64,000 nt of DNA from Candidatus Limnocylindrales bacterium (GCA_035559535.1 DATMBG010000017.1:92375-156374); one strand, 5' to 3'. Positions 1-9,381 are shown, counted from the stretch's first letter. Notes: generated by a model not told the origin, from the sequence alone. Program-made: numbers and translations.

Positions 1-534
1 CAGCATCCGTACCATCTCGGGATCTCGGGTTCCGGCACGAATGATGGTTCCATACCTGGTTTTTTCAAGAAACCACCAGAGTCCCACAATAATCGTAGCC
101 GTGCATATGAGAGTAAACAGGCGATATTTAGAATAGATAAACGGTCCGATGGGAATAGCTCCAAACAAAGCCTTGGGAATATCAAAAGGATAACCACTGG
201 GACCCCAGATAATTCGGATCAATTGTTCAATGACCATAGCCAGACCGAAGGTAAACAAAAGTCCCAGGAGCGGATCTCCTGAATAAAGCCGTCTTAAAAA
301 CAGTACTTCGATCAGCATTCCCAGAATGGCCACAATAATGGGAGAGATAATAAGAACCCCTGTAAAACCCAAAGCATGTTGGAGTTGGACAGCAAAATAG
401 GCTCCCAAGGCGTAAAAAGCCCCATGGGCAAAGTTAATCACCCCGATCATTCCAAAAATAATGGACAATCCCAGTGCCACAATTACATATAAGGTTCCTA
501 CTACAAGACCATTGGCGATGTATTCCCACAACAT
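1..534 (-). CDS. livH: Branched-chain amino acid ABC permease LivH (3' end beyond window)
   Basis: Inner-membrane permease of a HAAT-family ABC importer, one of the two membrane subunits that pass a substrate from a periplasmic binding protein to the cytoplasm. The frame starts at ATG 534 and stays open for 178 codons to the window edge. The N-terminus reads MLWEYIANGLVVGTLYVIVA, followed by the family hallmark NFAHGAFYALGAY and further hydrophobic segments, as in LivH. It lies downstream of a binding-protein gene (657-1943) on the same strand, so the two are probably co-transcribed; the remaining liv genes would lie left of the window. The 122-base gap before it holds two hairpin-forming repeats. 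Substrate is not determined; LivH relatives carry amino acids, urea, amides or aromatic acids. Confidence 0.9.
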   Translation of the reverse strand, partial: MLWEYIANGLVVGTLYVIVALGLSIIFGMIGVINFAHGAFYALGAYFAVQLQHALGFTGVLIISPIIVAILGMLIEVLFLRRLYSGDPLLGLLFTFGLAMVIEQLIRIIWGPSGYPFDIPKALFGAIPIGPFIYSKYRLFTLICTATIIVGLWWFLEKTRYGTIIRAGTRDPEMVRML

Positions 535-543
535 AAGTAAAAA

Positions 544-613
544 GTATGGGAGTATAGAGAGTGTGGGAGTGTGGGGGGTAGAACTCCCATACTCCCATGC
601 TCCCATACCCCCA
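544..613. repeat. Inverted array of degenerate 8-bp units (class 1)
   Basis: The left arm is a run of purine-rich octamers of the form GTRTGGRR and the right arm carries the complementary octamers (YYCCAYAC type), so the whole folds into one imperfect hairpin. The same architecture recurs at 36292-36462, 41724-41875 and 57120-57250. This copy separates a binding-protein gene from its livH partner. Confidence 0.8.
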
Positions 614-617
614 GTAC

Positions 618-637
618 GGGCGACTGGCCGGTCGCCC
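618..637. repeat. Intercistronic hairpin GGGCGAC-N6-GTCGCCC
   Basis: A perfect 7-bp inverted repeat with a 6-base loop lies between the binding-protein stop (657) and livH start (534), next to the octamer array. There is no T-run, so it reads more like a transcript-stabilising or attenuating hairpin than a full terminator. Such hairpins after binding-protein genes often leave the binding protein in excess over the permease (known for maltose-type operons; inference here). Confidence 0.55.
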
Positions 638-656
638 CTACACACCCTATGGTCTT

Positions 657-1943
657 TTATAGGGGTTCCAGCTTACAGCCTTCCTCTTTTTTCATCATGA
701 TGGTTTCCAGGGATTCATTCTTACCTGGGATCTCTTCGAGAACTTCAAAAATGTCCCAGGGGTCTTTCATTTGTGCCTTTGGTTTGACTTTAACCACATA
801 CAGGGGTTGCATGAGTTGGTGATCCCACTCACGAAACTTACCCGGTCGTCCTTTATAAATTTCAAATTCGACGCCGCTTTCTAAGAATTTCACCAGGTCT
901 TTACTTTGGGTTCCTCCCGTTTTTTCTATGGCTTGCAGGATAATCTGCATGGCCACATAATCGGACCAGGCCTGATTATCAGGGGGTTTCTCAAACTTTT
1001 TCATGAATCGAGCAGTAAATTCTTTAGCAGCAGGTACATCAATCCCATGATACCAAAGAGAGGGCCAGACCCCGGTAATGGCATCAGGACCTGCGGCCCA
1101 GAATTGGACGGTATCCATAACCCCTCCGGCCGTCTCAAAGGGCGCTCCGAACTCTTTGTATTGCTTCAGAAAAGTAGTTTGATCCACTCCGGCCAGGTTC
1201 AGAAACAGAAGATCCGGATTCACAGATTTTAACTTGAGAATATAGGAGCTATAATCCGGGGTATTCGTAGGAATCATATCATTCCCCAGTTCGGTCCCTC
1301 CATGTTCTAGAAGAAGTTTTTTAGACACACGATAGAGGTCATGCCCAAAGGCATAATCGGCCGTTAGAAAATACCACCTGCTAAACTTCTGGTTCTTAAT
1401 CAGCCATTGCCCGATGGTATTTACATACATGGTGTTGCTACCTTCTGTGGAGAAAACATATCGATGGCATTTGGTTCCCCGGATCTCATCTGAATTAGCC
1501 CCGGTATTGATAAAGGGAATCCCTGCCTCTTGAGCAACCTCACCAATCGCCAGCGTCGAAGCACTGCTGATCTCTCCTACCAGAGCAACAACTTTGTCTT
1601 TTTCAATCAACTTCCTCGCTTTTTGAACCGCCGTACCTGGATTTACGGAGTCTTCATAAATCACTTCGATAGGCCTGCCCAGAACACCCCCCCTGGCATT
1701 AGCCTCTTCAACAGCCAGTTGGACTCCCATAACGGCATAAGCCCCGATTTGACCTAAAAATCCGGTACGAGGGGTAATGTGTCCTATTTTGATGGGTTCT
1801 GCAGCAAAGGCTTTAGAAAATAAAGGCTTTCCAAAATTTCCAATAATGGCGGCAGCCCCTAACCTTCCTGTAACCTTTAACCATTCCCGTCGCGTTAGTC
1901 CGTAAGGGTTAGAACTTTCAGGTTCTTGTTTCTCTTTTAACAT
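657..1943 (-). CDS. Tat-exported ABC substrate-binding protein, LivJ-like
   Basis: Periplasmic type I solute-binding protein for the liv-type importer whose LivH follows at 1-534. The 428-residue product starts MLKEKQEPESSNPYGLTRRE. A twin-arginine motif TRREWLKVTG (about residues 18-27) precedes a short hydrophobic stretch and an AFA-AEP cleavage site near residue 48, so export is probably by Tat rather than Sec. The mature start IKIGHITPRTGFLGQIG and a middle VGEISSASTLAIGEVA are typical of Peripla_BP_6 family members. Relatives bind amino acids, amides, urea or aromatic acids; the ligand cannot be called. Sec export is usual for this family, so a Tat signal hints at a folded or cofactor-dependent protein (inference). 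The start is the ATG at 1943. Confidence 0.9.
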   Translation of the reverse strand: MLKEKQEPESSNPYGLTRREWLKVTGRLGAAAIIGNFGKPLFSKAFAAEPIKIGHITPRTGFLGQIGAYAVMGVQLAVEEANARGGVLGRPIEVIYEDSVNPGTAVQKARKLIEKDKVVALVGEISSASTLAIGEVAQEAGIPFINTGANSDEIRGTKCHRYVFSTEGSNTMYVNTIGQWLIKNQKFSRWYFLTADYAFGHDLYRVSKKLLLEHGGTELGNDMIPTNTPDYSSYILKLKSVNPDLLFLNLAGVDQTTFLKQYKEFGAPFETAGGVMDTVQFWAAGPDAITGVWPSLWYHGIDVPAAKEFTARFMKKFEKPPDNQAWSDYVAMQIILQAIEKTGGTQSKDLVKFLESGVEFEIYKGRPGKFREWDHQLMQPLYVVKVKPKAQMKDPWDIFEVLEEIPGKNESLETIMMKKEEGCKLEPL

Positions 1944-2198
1944 AAAATTCCTCCTTGATCCCTCCTTAGAATTAAAGGTGTAAAAGTTCTATTTTAGTGT
2001 TCAATAACTTCTAACAATTCCTGCAAAAATTTCAGGATCCTCTTCTTTGATAGGATAAAAATTTCATCCAATAGTCAAGGGAAAAGTAAATCAAGGTGAA
2101 AATTTGCCGATGTATAGACCCCCTTGCAGGAAGTTAATCTTCTGTTTCGGTCAATGAATCCGGTTGACTTTTCATTCCCTGTTCTGCCTCTTCTCCAA

Positions 2199-3452
2199 TC
2201 AGGAAGCTCCTAGGATGGGAAACACTGTATCTTTCAAATATTTAATGGATTTATCCAATGCTTTCAAGATATTATCCCGGTCTTTAGGTTTTGTTCGAAT
2301 CTCGGGATCTCGCAGCGTTTTCTCTTTATATCCAACCTTTTCAAACAAAGGAAGTACCGAGGCAGGCAATTCATCCGGTAATTGAACCCCGTTCATGATG
2401 GCCCAGGCGAGGGTCCAGGCCCTTGCTACATTACTGAGATTGTATCCCCCACCCCCAAGGGCAATCCATCGAGGTGCCAGATCTTTAATCTGGCTGACGA
2501 CCCTGGAAAATCCGTTGGTAGTCAATAACATGGTTGCTAAAGGATCGTCATGGAAACTGTCAACTCCCAGTTGGGTCACCACAAAATCGGGCTTATATGC
2601 CTTTAGAAGGGGAGGGACTATCTCAGAGAAACCGTATAGATAAATTTCATCATCGGCTCTGGCGAGAAAAGGAAGATTAACCGAGTATCCCTTACCCTTA
2701 CCCTCTCCGATTTCCGTTTCAAATCCGGTTCCTGGAAAGCGAAACCGTCCACTTTCGTGAAGGTCAATGGTTAAAACCTGATCCGTATCATAAAAAGCCG
2801 CCTGAACCCCATCCCCATGATGGACATCGATATCAATATAGGCGATTCGATACCCTTGATCCATAAGCCAGGCAATGGCAACAGCCGGGTCATTTATATA
2901 ACAAAATCCAGAAGCCTTATCTGGCATGGCGTGGTGGAGTCCTCCGGCAATGTTAAAAGCCGTACTTACTTTTTTTCTTTCCACCCCCCGGGCTGCCTGT
3001 AAACTGCCTCCTGTGGTTAATAAAGACCACTGGTAAACACCTGGAAAGACGGGATTATCTCCTGTACCCAACCCATACTTATGATAGGCCTGTTTCTCAA
3101 TTCCTTTATCGGCATCCTCCAGAACATCCAAATAATCAGGCGTATGAATCCGCTCTAACTCTTGACGGAGTGCTTTTTCAGGTGTGAGAAGTTGCGTTTC
3201 AGGAAGGTCGAGAAGGCCATAAGCCTTAATCAGTTCATAGGTCAGCTTGAGTCGATAGGGTTTTAAGGGATGCTGTCCCCCATAATCGTATTGGAGATAG
3301 GCATCGGTATAGAGAAAGGCGGTTTTCCCGTCCCCTACGGTTTCCTGAGCCCGGACTGGGAAATTTGAAACAAAAGAACCCGTGGCAAGGGCCGTTATGG
3401 TCTGACCGAGTTTGATGAGGAACTGTCTTCGGGAAAAGGAATATGGGTTCAT
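2199..3452 (-). CDS. Tat-exported histone deacetylase/AcuC-family amidohydrolase
   Basis: Zinc-dependent deacetylase-fold enzyme; family members remove acetyl groups from acetyl-CoA synthetase (AcuC), polyamines or other amines. About 417 residues from ATG 3452 (MNPYSFSRRQFLIKLG); a TTG at 3473 is possible but less likely. SRRQFLIK is an almost ideal twin-arginine motif, followed by a hydrophobic segment and a PVRA-QE cleavage site near residue 37, so the enzyme should act in the periplasm. Active-site features are present in order: GGLHHAMPDKASGFCYIND, DIDVHHGDGVQ (zinc Asp and His), LGVDSFHDDPL (second zinc Asp) and GGGGYN. Its substrate must therefore be extracytoplasmic, for example an acetylated polyamine or sugar (inference). 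It stands alone: its neighbours are an ABC binding protein and a divergent nuclease gene. Confidence 0.88.
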   Translation of the reverse strand: MNPYSFSRRQFLIKLGQTITALATGSFVSNFPVRAQETVGDGKTAFLYTDAYLQYDYGGQHPLKPYRLKLTYELIKAYGLLDLPETQLLTPEKALRQELERIHTPDYLDVLEDADKGIEKQAYHKYGLGTGDNPVFPGVYQWSLLTTGGSLQAARGVERKKVSTAFNIAGGLHHAMPDKASGFCYINDPAVAIAWLMDQGYRIAYIDIDVHHGDGVQAAFYDTDQVLTIDLHESGRFRFPGTGFETEIGEGKGKGYSVNLPFLARADDEIYLYGFSEIVPPLLKAYKPDFVVTQLGVDSFHDDPLATMLLTTNGFSRVVSQIKDLAPRWIALGGGGYNLSNVARAWTLAWAIMNGVQLPDELPASVLPLFEKVGYKEKTLRDPEIRTKPKDRDNILKALDKSIKYLKDTVFPILGAS

Positions 3453-3757
3453 GCTGTTTAAAAATACTTGCAAAAAGAAAATTTTTTAATAGCCAGAATT
3501 GTTCAAGACGATGCTTTTCTTTTATGTTTATTATAGTTGTACTCTTCTTTTGTGTAAAGAGCACCTTCCTAACTGGTATCTGTATCGGTACGGAAGAAAA
3601 CCACCCCTCTGACCCTCCTTTGAGGGCATAGGTGCTAGGATAAGAGTGAGATCCATGAGGAACGCCCCTTCCGATCCCTGTGAAACGGGGGAGAACAGGG
3701 AGGATGTTTCTTCTTCCACCTACTAGATTGATCCAAATACTTTAACTTACAAATACC
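3453..3757. other. Intergenic, divergent promoters and C/G-rich repeat
   Basis: Divergent gap between the deacetylase and NYN genes. Bases about 3600-3720 contain a C/G-rich dispersed block (a CCCTCTGACCCTCCTTTGAGG-like string) that resembles text at 8700-8780. I see no convincing gene here; the short open frames lack ribosome sites and run through the repeat. Confidence 0.5.
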
Positions 3758-3787
3758 TTGACTTAAAATTTACTTATTATTTATAAT
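3758..3787 (+). promoter_or_regulatory. Sigma70-type promoter of the NYN gene
   Basis: TTGACT (3758-3763) and TATAAT (3782-3787) are separated by 18 bases in an AT-rich stretch. The expected start is near 3794, giving a leader of about 40 bases with a GAGGT ribosome site at 3824-3828. Confidence 0.65.
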
Positions 3788-3835
3788 GTTTGTATTCTGT
3801 TTAATTAGAAAATAATTCTCATTGAGGTATATTGT

Positions 3836-5062
3836 ATGGAAAAGATATTTTTGGCCATTTTTATAGATCTTGAAAACATTCCCAGCAGACTCAATTTAGA
3901 AGTTTTGATGAATTCCCTTATTTTGAGTGAACAATCTAATTATAATTTTGTTTTTGCTTACAAGGCAGCTTACGGGGCATTAAATTCGATTTCGTCGGAG
4001 TTAAAGACTCAATTAAGAGATTACAACTTTTCTATGCAGGAAAAACCGCATATCGGATCCAAAAAAAATAGGGCGGATTTATTTATCAGTATTGATGCCT
4101 TTGAAACCTTGTATGTCAACAATCCTGCATTGGATCGGTATATTTTTGTAACCAGCGACTCGGATTTTACCGTAATTATGGATAAACTCCGGAAATATGG
4201 AAAAGAAGTGTGGCTGGTATGTCGGAAAGATGATGAAGAGCGGCAGATCCTGGCGAAATCCTGTGATAAAATGCTCTTTTTAGAGGATTTTTATCAGAGT
4301 GATTCCGGTGGTTTTGATGAAAAAACGAAACGGGAGTACCTCGAGGATAATGATAGAAAAGCCCGGGAGTTATTTAAAGAGGTTCTGACCAGTATTGATT
4401 TAGAGAGACTCCCCTATAATATTTCGGTTATTAACGATAGGATGAAGCAGTTGGATAAGAGTTTCGATATCAGGTATACCAGTTATAAAAGATTTGGAGA
4501 GCTGGCCAGGTATTTTGAGAAAAAGGGTATTATCAAGGTAGATGATCAAAAATTAGGATTTCCCACTCTTATCGATATCGATTTATCTAAAATAGAACAG
4601 GAAGGTTTACCTGCCCAACATAAGAGGGATTATAGCTATAAGGATGTATTTAGAAACAGGAACATCATTATAGGGAATAACACGAGATATCAAATCATTA
4701 AAAATATGATCGAGAAAATAGATGGCAAAGTTACCCCATCAGATTTAGCAGATCTTGCTGAAATTCCTAATAGACTGTTTAAATCCTATATTAAGATAAT
4801 CTTTAATTTACCCTTTATAAGGGTTTCAGATTCTAATACCTTTTCAAGTCCTATAGAGTTGGATGTGGAATTGTATAAAAAGTCAAATCTTGAAGATGAG
4901 ATTAACAAATATTTAATAAGAAAATTGCAAAGTATCCTGGATACAAAGGCTATTGATACCAAAGAATTATCCAAGTGTCTGTATGGGGATGTAGAGCATG
5001 AAAGTTATCTCAATAATCTGATCATGACCATGGAAACCCGAGACGCGAAGATCGAAACTTAG
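3836..5062 (+). CDS. NYN-domain (PIN-like) nuclease with LOTUS/OST-HTH-like region
   Basis: Probable RNA-directed endonuclease, 408 residues. Residues 1-155 form an NYN/LabA-type PIN-like domain: acidic residues sit in FIDLENIP (10-17), NRADLFISIDA (about 78-88) and SDSDFTVIMDKLRKYGKEV (about 103-121), the usual metal-binding set. Residues about 175-245 resemble an OST-HTH/LOTUS fold, which in other bacterial NYN proteins is thought to bind RNA or a partner protein. The C-terminal 150 residues contain a second possible winged-helix copy (YQIIKNMIEKIDGKVTPSDL). It is preceded by its own promoter and ends convergent with the kinase gene at 5107. Codon use is more AT-rich than its neighbours, which may indicate acquisition. 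No toxin or methylase partner is adjacent. Confidence 0.82.
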   Translation: MEKIFLAIFIDLENIPSRLNLEVLMNSLILSEQSNYNFVFAYKAAYGALNSISSELKTQLRDYNFSMQEKPHIGSKKNRADLFISIDAFETLYVNNPALDRYIFVTSDSDFTVIMDKLRKYGKEVWLVCRKDDEERQILAKSCDKMLFLEDFYQSDSGGFDEKTKREYLEDNDRKARELFKEVLTSIDLERLPYNISVINDRMKQLDKSFDIRYTSYKRFGELARYFEKKGIIKVDDQKLGFPTLIDIDLSKIEQEGLPAQHKRDYSYKDVFRNRNIIIGNNTRYQIIKNMIEKIDGKVTPSDLADLAEIPNRLFKSYIKIIFNLPFIRVSDSNTFSSPIELDVELYKKSNLEDEINKYLIRKLQSILDTKAIDTKELSKCLYGDVEHESYLNNLIMTMETRDAKIET

Positions 5063-5106
5063 GAAAAGGGTTAGCAGTTTTTAATCTCTAGTTTCCGGCC
5101 TTTTCT

Positions 5107-6282
5107 CTAGTTTTCTTCCTTTGCAACCGGTAGTGAAAAGGTAAAGGTAGAGCCTTTCTCGTAAACGGAATCTACCCAGATATGACCCCCATGGAGTTCC
5201 ACGATTTTTTTGGCAATGGCTAACCCGAGTCCCGTGCTGGTCTCACCCTGGGTCGGTTTGGTGGTGGTTCTTCCGAACTTTGTAAATAAAGTACCTAGTT
5301 CTTCGGCTCGAATCCCCTGCCCCTGGTCCTGAATACTCACTTCAATTTGGCTATCTCGATGGATAGCTTTGATTTTAATAGAACTCTCGGGATAAGAGAA
5401 CTTGATGGCATTACTGATCAGATTATCTAGAACTTCATGAATTCGTCGGGGATCCACATACACCGGGGGAAGATTCTCTGGAATTTCTGATAGGAGTTGA
5501 ATTCCCTTGTTGGTGGCCAGGTATTGATTCTTCTCCAGGTTCTCCTTCAGGAGAGAATCTAACTGTATTTTTATCCTTGTCAGCTTCAATTTTCCAGATT
5601 CAATGGCATGGATATCCAACAGGTCTTTGATGAGTTCTAAGGCCTGATAGCAAGAATCATAGATAATATCAAGATACCTCATCTCTCGCTGGCTGGCTCT
5701 CCCTGTCAGGGACTTTCGAAGAAGATCTGCAAAATTTATGATAACCGTTAAGGAGTTACGCAAATCGTGGGCTACCATACCCAGGAGTTCATCTTTTCTT
5801 TCATTGGCCTGTTTGAGTTCCCGGGTTCTTTCTTCAACTTTTTGATCTAATTCCTTGTTAATCCGGATGAGATCTTCAATCAATTTTTTGTTTTGCCGGC
5901 TGAGTTCATAGGCTTCCAGGGCGCGTTTAAGCGTAATTCGCAATTCGTTCTCATCCCAGGGTTTGGTGATATATCGATAAACCCGGCCTGTGTTAATGGC
6001 ATCGATCAAAGCCTCAATGTCGGTAAATCCCGTAAGGATCATCCGGATGGTGTCGGGGAACTCCGGAATGGTCTTTTCAAGGAACTGGACCCCGGTCATA
6101 TGGGGCATCCTCTGATCGGTGATAATTAAGGCAATATCTTTTTCTTTCCGTAAAATGTTCAGCCCTTCGTCTCCGGATAAAGCAGTAAAAACTTCGTACT
6201 CTTTCCGAAAAGTCTCCTTAAAGGTTGTCAGATTGTGCAACTCATCGTCCACGTAAAGGATTTTATACTTTTTTTCTCCCAT
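5107..6282 (-). CDS. Receiver-histidine kinase (REC-HisKA-HATPase)
   Basis: Cytoplasmic two-component protein of 391 residues. The N-terminal receiver (about 5-125) has the phospho-acceptor Asp in ITDQRMPHM (about residue 55) and the conserved Lys in ITKPWDENEL. A coiled-coil linker (about 128-160) leads to a HisKA domain with VAHDLRNSL (His about 170), then HATPase_c with the N box DNLISNAIKFS and G boxes GQGIR and STGLGLAIAKK. There is no membrane segment or output domain, so it probably acts downstream of another kinase, most likely the membrane kinase encoded just upstream (start 8474, stop 6366; gap 83 bases). Signal and target are unknown. Confidence 0.92.
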   Translation of the reverse strand: MGEKKYKILYVDDELHNLTTFKETFRKEYEVFTALSGDEGLNILRKEKDIALIITDQRMPHMTGVQFLEKTIPEFPDTIRMILTGFTDIEALIDAINTGRVYRYITKPWDENELRITLKRALEAYELSRQNKKLIEDLIRINKELDQKVEERTRELKQANERKDELLGMVAHDLRNSLTVIINFADLLRKSLTGRASQREMRYLDIIYDSCYQALELIKDLLDIHAIESGKLKLTRIKIQLDSLLKENLEKNQYLATNKGIQLLSEIPENLPPVYVDPRRIHEVLDNLISNAIKFSYPESSIKIKAIHRDSQIEVSIQDQGQGIRAEELGTLFTKFGRTTTKPTQGETSTGLGLAIAKKIVELHGGHIWVDSVYEKGSTFTFSLPVAKEEN

Positions 6283-6365
6283 GCCAAAAACGAGAGGGCG
6301 AAAGAGAGAATGAAGAAATAGGAGGAAAGTAAGTACTTTCCTATTCCCCCATCCTTACCCGCGAC

Positions 6366-8474
6366 CTAACGGCTTTGTTTAATCGGTAAGGTGATAATAA
6401 ATTCCGATCCCACCCCTACCTCACTCTGAACTTCTATTTTACCGTGATGTTTTTGGATAATCCCATAACTGATGGAAAGCCCTAAACCGGTTCCTTCCCC
6501 CACCTGTTTGGTGGTAAAAAACGGATCAAATATTTTCCCCAGGATTTCCTGGGGGATTCCAGATCCAGAATCTTTAATACTGATTTTAACCTTATCCTCT
6601 ACACGCCAGGTTTTTATACGAACCTGACCGGTATTTTTAATAGCCTGAGAAGCGTTCACCAGAAGATTCATGAAGACTTGATTAATCTGCCCTGCATAGC
6701 ACTCTACCGGAGGAATATCTCCGTATTCCCGAATGACTTCAATTCGATTTTTATAAGGGTTGGAGAGTAGATTGAGGGTACTCTCTAAACCCTCATGTAA
6801 ATTAACTTCCTTAAGTTCTGCCTCGTCGGGACGGGAAAAACTTCGTAAATCCCTGACAATTCGTACCGTTCTCTGAACCCCTTCTCGAATGCTTTCCAGC
6901 ATATTATAAATGCCGTTTATGGCGTCTTCATATTCGATTTCTTTTTTGAAGGCCTCCACGTCTCGAACAAAGTTCTCTAGTTGATCCGGCTTTATAGAGG
7001 AAAGTTCAGAGTATTTACGAACCAGACTGATGAGATCATCGATATTTCGGCGTAGGGGTGTTAATCCCGATGAGATAAAATTAACCGGGTTATTGATCTC
7101 ATGGGCTACCCCGGCAACCAGTTGTCCCAGGGAAGCCAGTTTCTCAGACTGGACTAATTGAAGTTGAGCATTTTGGAGATCTTGATGGGCCTTTTTTAAT
7201 TCCTCATAGGCTTTTTTCAACTCTTCTTCAGCCCTTGCTTTTTCAGTGTTGTCCTGAATCAAGCACAATAAGGTCTTCACCTGGCCATCTTCTCCCAGGA
7301 TAGGAGTTAAAACTACGTTGAGCAAAACTTCCTTACCGGTAAGATAAGAGGTATAGGGAATATTGAATCCCTTAAAGGGAATCCCTTTCTCTAAGGCATC
7401 CTTAAAAACATGAAGTAGTCCGGTATCTCTAATGGTCGGTATTTCAACGACTTTCATACCCACAGCGGTTTCTGAGCCTTTAAAACCCATAATTTCAGCC
7501 CATGCCGGATTCTGACTCGTTACAATTCCCTGATCGTTCACGGTGGAAATTCCAATGGGTGCATTCCGTATAATACTTTCGTTGAATCGGTATAATTCCT
7601 CCAACTCTCGGGTTCTTTCGGCGACTTTCTGCTCCAGGGTTCGGCTGTATTCTTCCAGTTGTTCGTAGGACTGTCTTAACCGGGAAGTCATTTGATTAAA
7701 AGCTTCGGCTAATTCACCGATTTCATCTCTGGATTTTATGTCAACCTTCTGGGTCAGATCTCCCCCGGAAATAAGATGGACACTATGAACCAGCTTCTGA
7801 ATCGGAGTGGTAATCCGCTTACTAATTAAGCTTAAAATGATACTTCCCATAATCAAGAAAATACCGGTAATAATCCCCGCGGTTTTCCATGTGGCTTCCA
7901 GTTTATGGGAAAGACGTTCCTTAACTTCTTTGATTTGAGAATAAGAGGTTTCCAGATCAAAACCTATCCGAAGGGTTCCGAGTCGTTCCCCTTCACTTTG
8001 GATAGGAACACTCACCTCCATGATATCCTGACCCTGTCTTTGATATTCGTAAATGGTCACATCTTTTATCTGAGAGGCTTCTATATCGACGGGCTCATTG
8101 AGAATTTGATTGACCTGATTTACATCGGTATGAACTAAAACCTGTCGGGAGTTGTCCATGATCAGGATAAACGAAATTCCAGGACTTCCTTCGGCAGCAG
8201 CACGAATGAGATCCGATAAAAAGGTCAGGTCAAACCCTGCAATGGCATTCTCAGAGGCCAGAGCCAGCGTTCTGGCAAGAGCTATACCCCGCCTTTGCAA
8301 GTTACCTTTGATAATCCGGACTCTGCTCTCCATTTCCTCCTGTAAGTTGTTCTCTTGATTTTTGATATAAATATAGCTGAGTAGAGGAATTAAAGTCAGA
8401 AATAGAGGTAGTACGGTAAGGATAAGCTTGGTTTGAATGGGAAATCGATTTGGCAATACCCGGAAGTATTTCAT
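6366..8474 (-). CDS. Membrane sensor histidine kinase (dCACHE-like sensor, HAMP, PAS)
   Basis: 702-residue sensor kinase. A membrane segment near residues 16-37 and another near 195-217 enclose a periplasmic sensor domain of about 155 residues. HAMP follows ([16 protein letters not shown]), then a coiled coil, a PAS domain (about 300-420, starting [18 protein letters not shown]), a second coiled coil, HisKA with [12 protein letters not shown] (His about 455) and HATPase_c with [10 protein letters not shown] and [15 protein letters not shown]. Long-helix spacing and the HEINNP H-box are typical of NtrB/ZraS-like kinases. It is followed by the receiver-kinase gene, so the two likely form a phosphorelay transcribed together. 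No DNA-binding response regulator is encoded next to them. Confidence 0.92.
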   Translation of the reverse strand: MKYFRVLPNRFPIQTKLILTVLPLFLTLIPLLSYIYIKNQENNLQEEMESRVRIIKGNLQRRGIALARTLALASENAIAGFDLTFLSDLIRAAAEGSPGISFILIMDNSRQVLVHTDVNQVNQILNEPVDIEASQIKDVTIYEYQRQGQDIMEVSVPIQSEGERLGTLRIGFDLETSYSQIKEVKERLSHKLEATWKTAGIITGIFLIMGSIILSLISKRITTPIQKLVHSVHLISGGDLTQKVDIKSRDEIGELAEAFNQMTSRLRQSYEQLEEYSRTLEQKVAERTRELEELYRFNESIIRNAPIGISTVNDQGIVTSQNPAWAEIMGFKGSETAVGMKVVEIPTIRDTGLLHVFKDALEKGIPFKGFNIPYTSYLTGKEVLLNVVLTPILGEDGQVKTLLCLIQDNTEKARAEEELKKAYEELKKAHQDLQNAQLQLVQSEKLASLGQLVAGVAHEINNPVNFISSGLTPLRRNIDDLISLVRKYSELSSIKPDQLENFVRDVEAFKKEIEYEDAINGIYNMLESIREGVQRTVRIVRDLRSFSRPDEAELKEVNLHEGLESTLNLLSNPYKNRIEVIREYGDIPPVECYAGQINQVFMNLLVNASQAIKNTGQVRIKTWRVEDKVKISIKDSGSGIPQEILGKIFDPFFTTKQVGEGTGLGLSISYGIIQKHHGKIEVQSEVGVGSEFIITLPIKQSR

Positions 8475-8910
8475 GATCTGAACCCCTTTATACGCTGAAC
8501 TCCCGTCAAAATTGACTCCTTATTAAGGTAGAAACATCATCCTATATTTTATTATCTCCGTCAACAAATTATTTAGAAATGTCTCCTCCGTGTTGGTTGG
8601 TAGCTGTAACCTTTTCCTAACCTCCTTAGGGCTTTCAAGGGAATGAATCGTTGATAGGTCCCGGGCAAAATATCCTTTCCCCTACCCCTTTCCCTGAAAA
8701 TATGCCCTCCTGACCCACCTCAAAGGAGGATTTTAGTAGGGAACGATTCCCCCTAGGTTCCCTCTTGAGGGGAGCAGGAGGTACTTCTTCTTTCACTTAC
8801 CAGGGGATACAGATTCTTTTAGAAAAAGTTAAAAGTTAATCGGAAAATGGGAAGAAAAATGAAATGAAGAAAGAAAAAGAGATTGCTTGAAGCCTTCTCT
8901 CTACGGGTGT
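8475..8910. other. Intergenic, no gene seen
   Basis: 436 bases upstream of the sensor kinase and downstream of fur (both minus strand). It contains pyrimidine-rich dispersed text (8680-8800) that loosely matches 3600-3720, with a CCTCC...GGAGG inverted pair near 8707-8728. No ribosome site followed by a plausible frame was found. Confidence 0.5.
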
Positions 8911-9381
8911 TTAATACACAAGAAAGTCTTGTTTTTCGGTTGTATGGGTTTCTCTTTCCTTGTCTTGGCAATCTGAACAAAGGCCATAGAGTTCGTGCTT
9001 GTGGGTCTGAATGATAAAACCATGTTGCCTGGCAATCTGTTCCTGAAGCTTTTCAATAGCCTCGTTTTCGAATTCAACAATCTTACGGCATTTGGTACAT
9101 ATGAGGTGATCGTGGTGGGCCTGGACAAGCTCGTAACGCGTCTGTCCATCACCAAATTGCCTTTGTTGAACCAGACCGCATTCACATAACAGATTCAAGG
9201 TTCGATAGACAGTGGCAAGTCCGATCATGGGATTTTGCTTACAGACAATTTGGTAAAGCTCTTCTGCGGTTACGTGACCCTTTACAGACAGGAAGGCTTC
9301 TAGAATAAGCTCACGCTGTTCCGTAAGCTTTAACTTGTTTTGACTGATATATTCTCGAAGGACTTGTTTTTCTCTACTCAT
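8911..9381 (-). CDS. fur: Ferric uptake regulator family protein
   Basis: Metal-responsive transcription repressor of 156 residues. The winged helix contains GLATVYRTLNLLCECGLV (about 52-69). The dimerisation domain carries the family metal motif HHDHLICTKCRKIVEFENE, then QHGFIIQTHKHELYGLCSDC, giving the two CxxC structural zinc pairs. The wording HDHLIC...EFENEAIE...GFIIQTH...LYGLC fits Fur better than PerR or Zur, but the subclass is an inference. The C-terminal tail (about 18 residues, ending KQDFLVY) is longer than usual. No iron-uptake gene is adjacent, and no clear Fur box was found in the AT-rich stretch upstream of 9381. Confidence 0.9.
   Translation of the reverse strand: MSREKQVLREYISQNKLKLTEQRELILEAFLSVKGHVTAEELYQIVCKQNPMIGLATVYRTLNLLCECGLVQQRQFGDGQTRYELVQAHHDHLICTKCRKIVEFENEAIEKLQEQIARQHGFIIQTHKHELYGLCSDCQDKERETHTTEKQDFLVY

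Noticed and set aside
3531..3719. Open frame of 62 residues upstream of the deacetylase
   Set aside because: Runs through a C/G-rich dispersed repeat, has no ribosome site and low-complexity composition.
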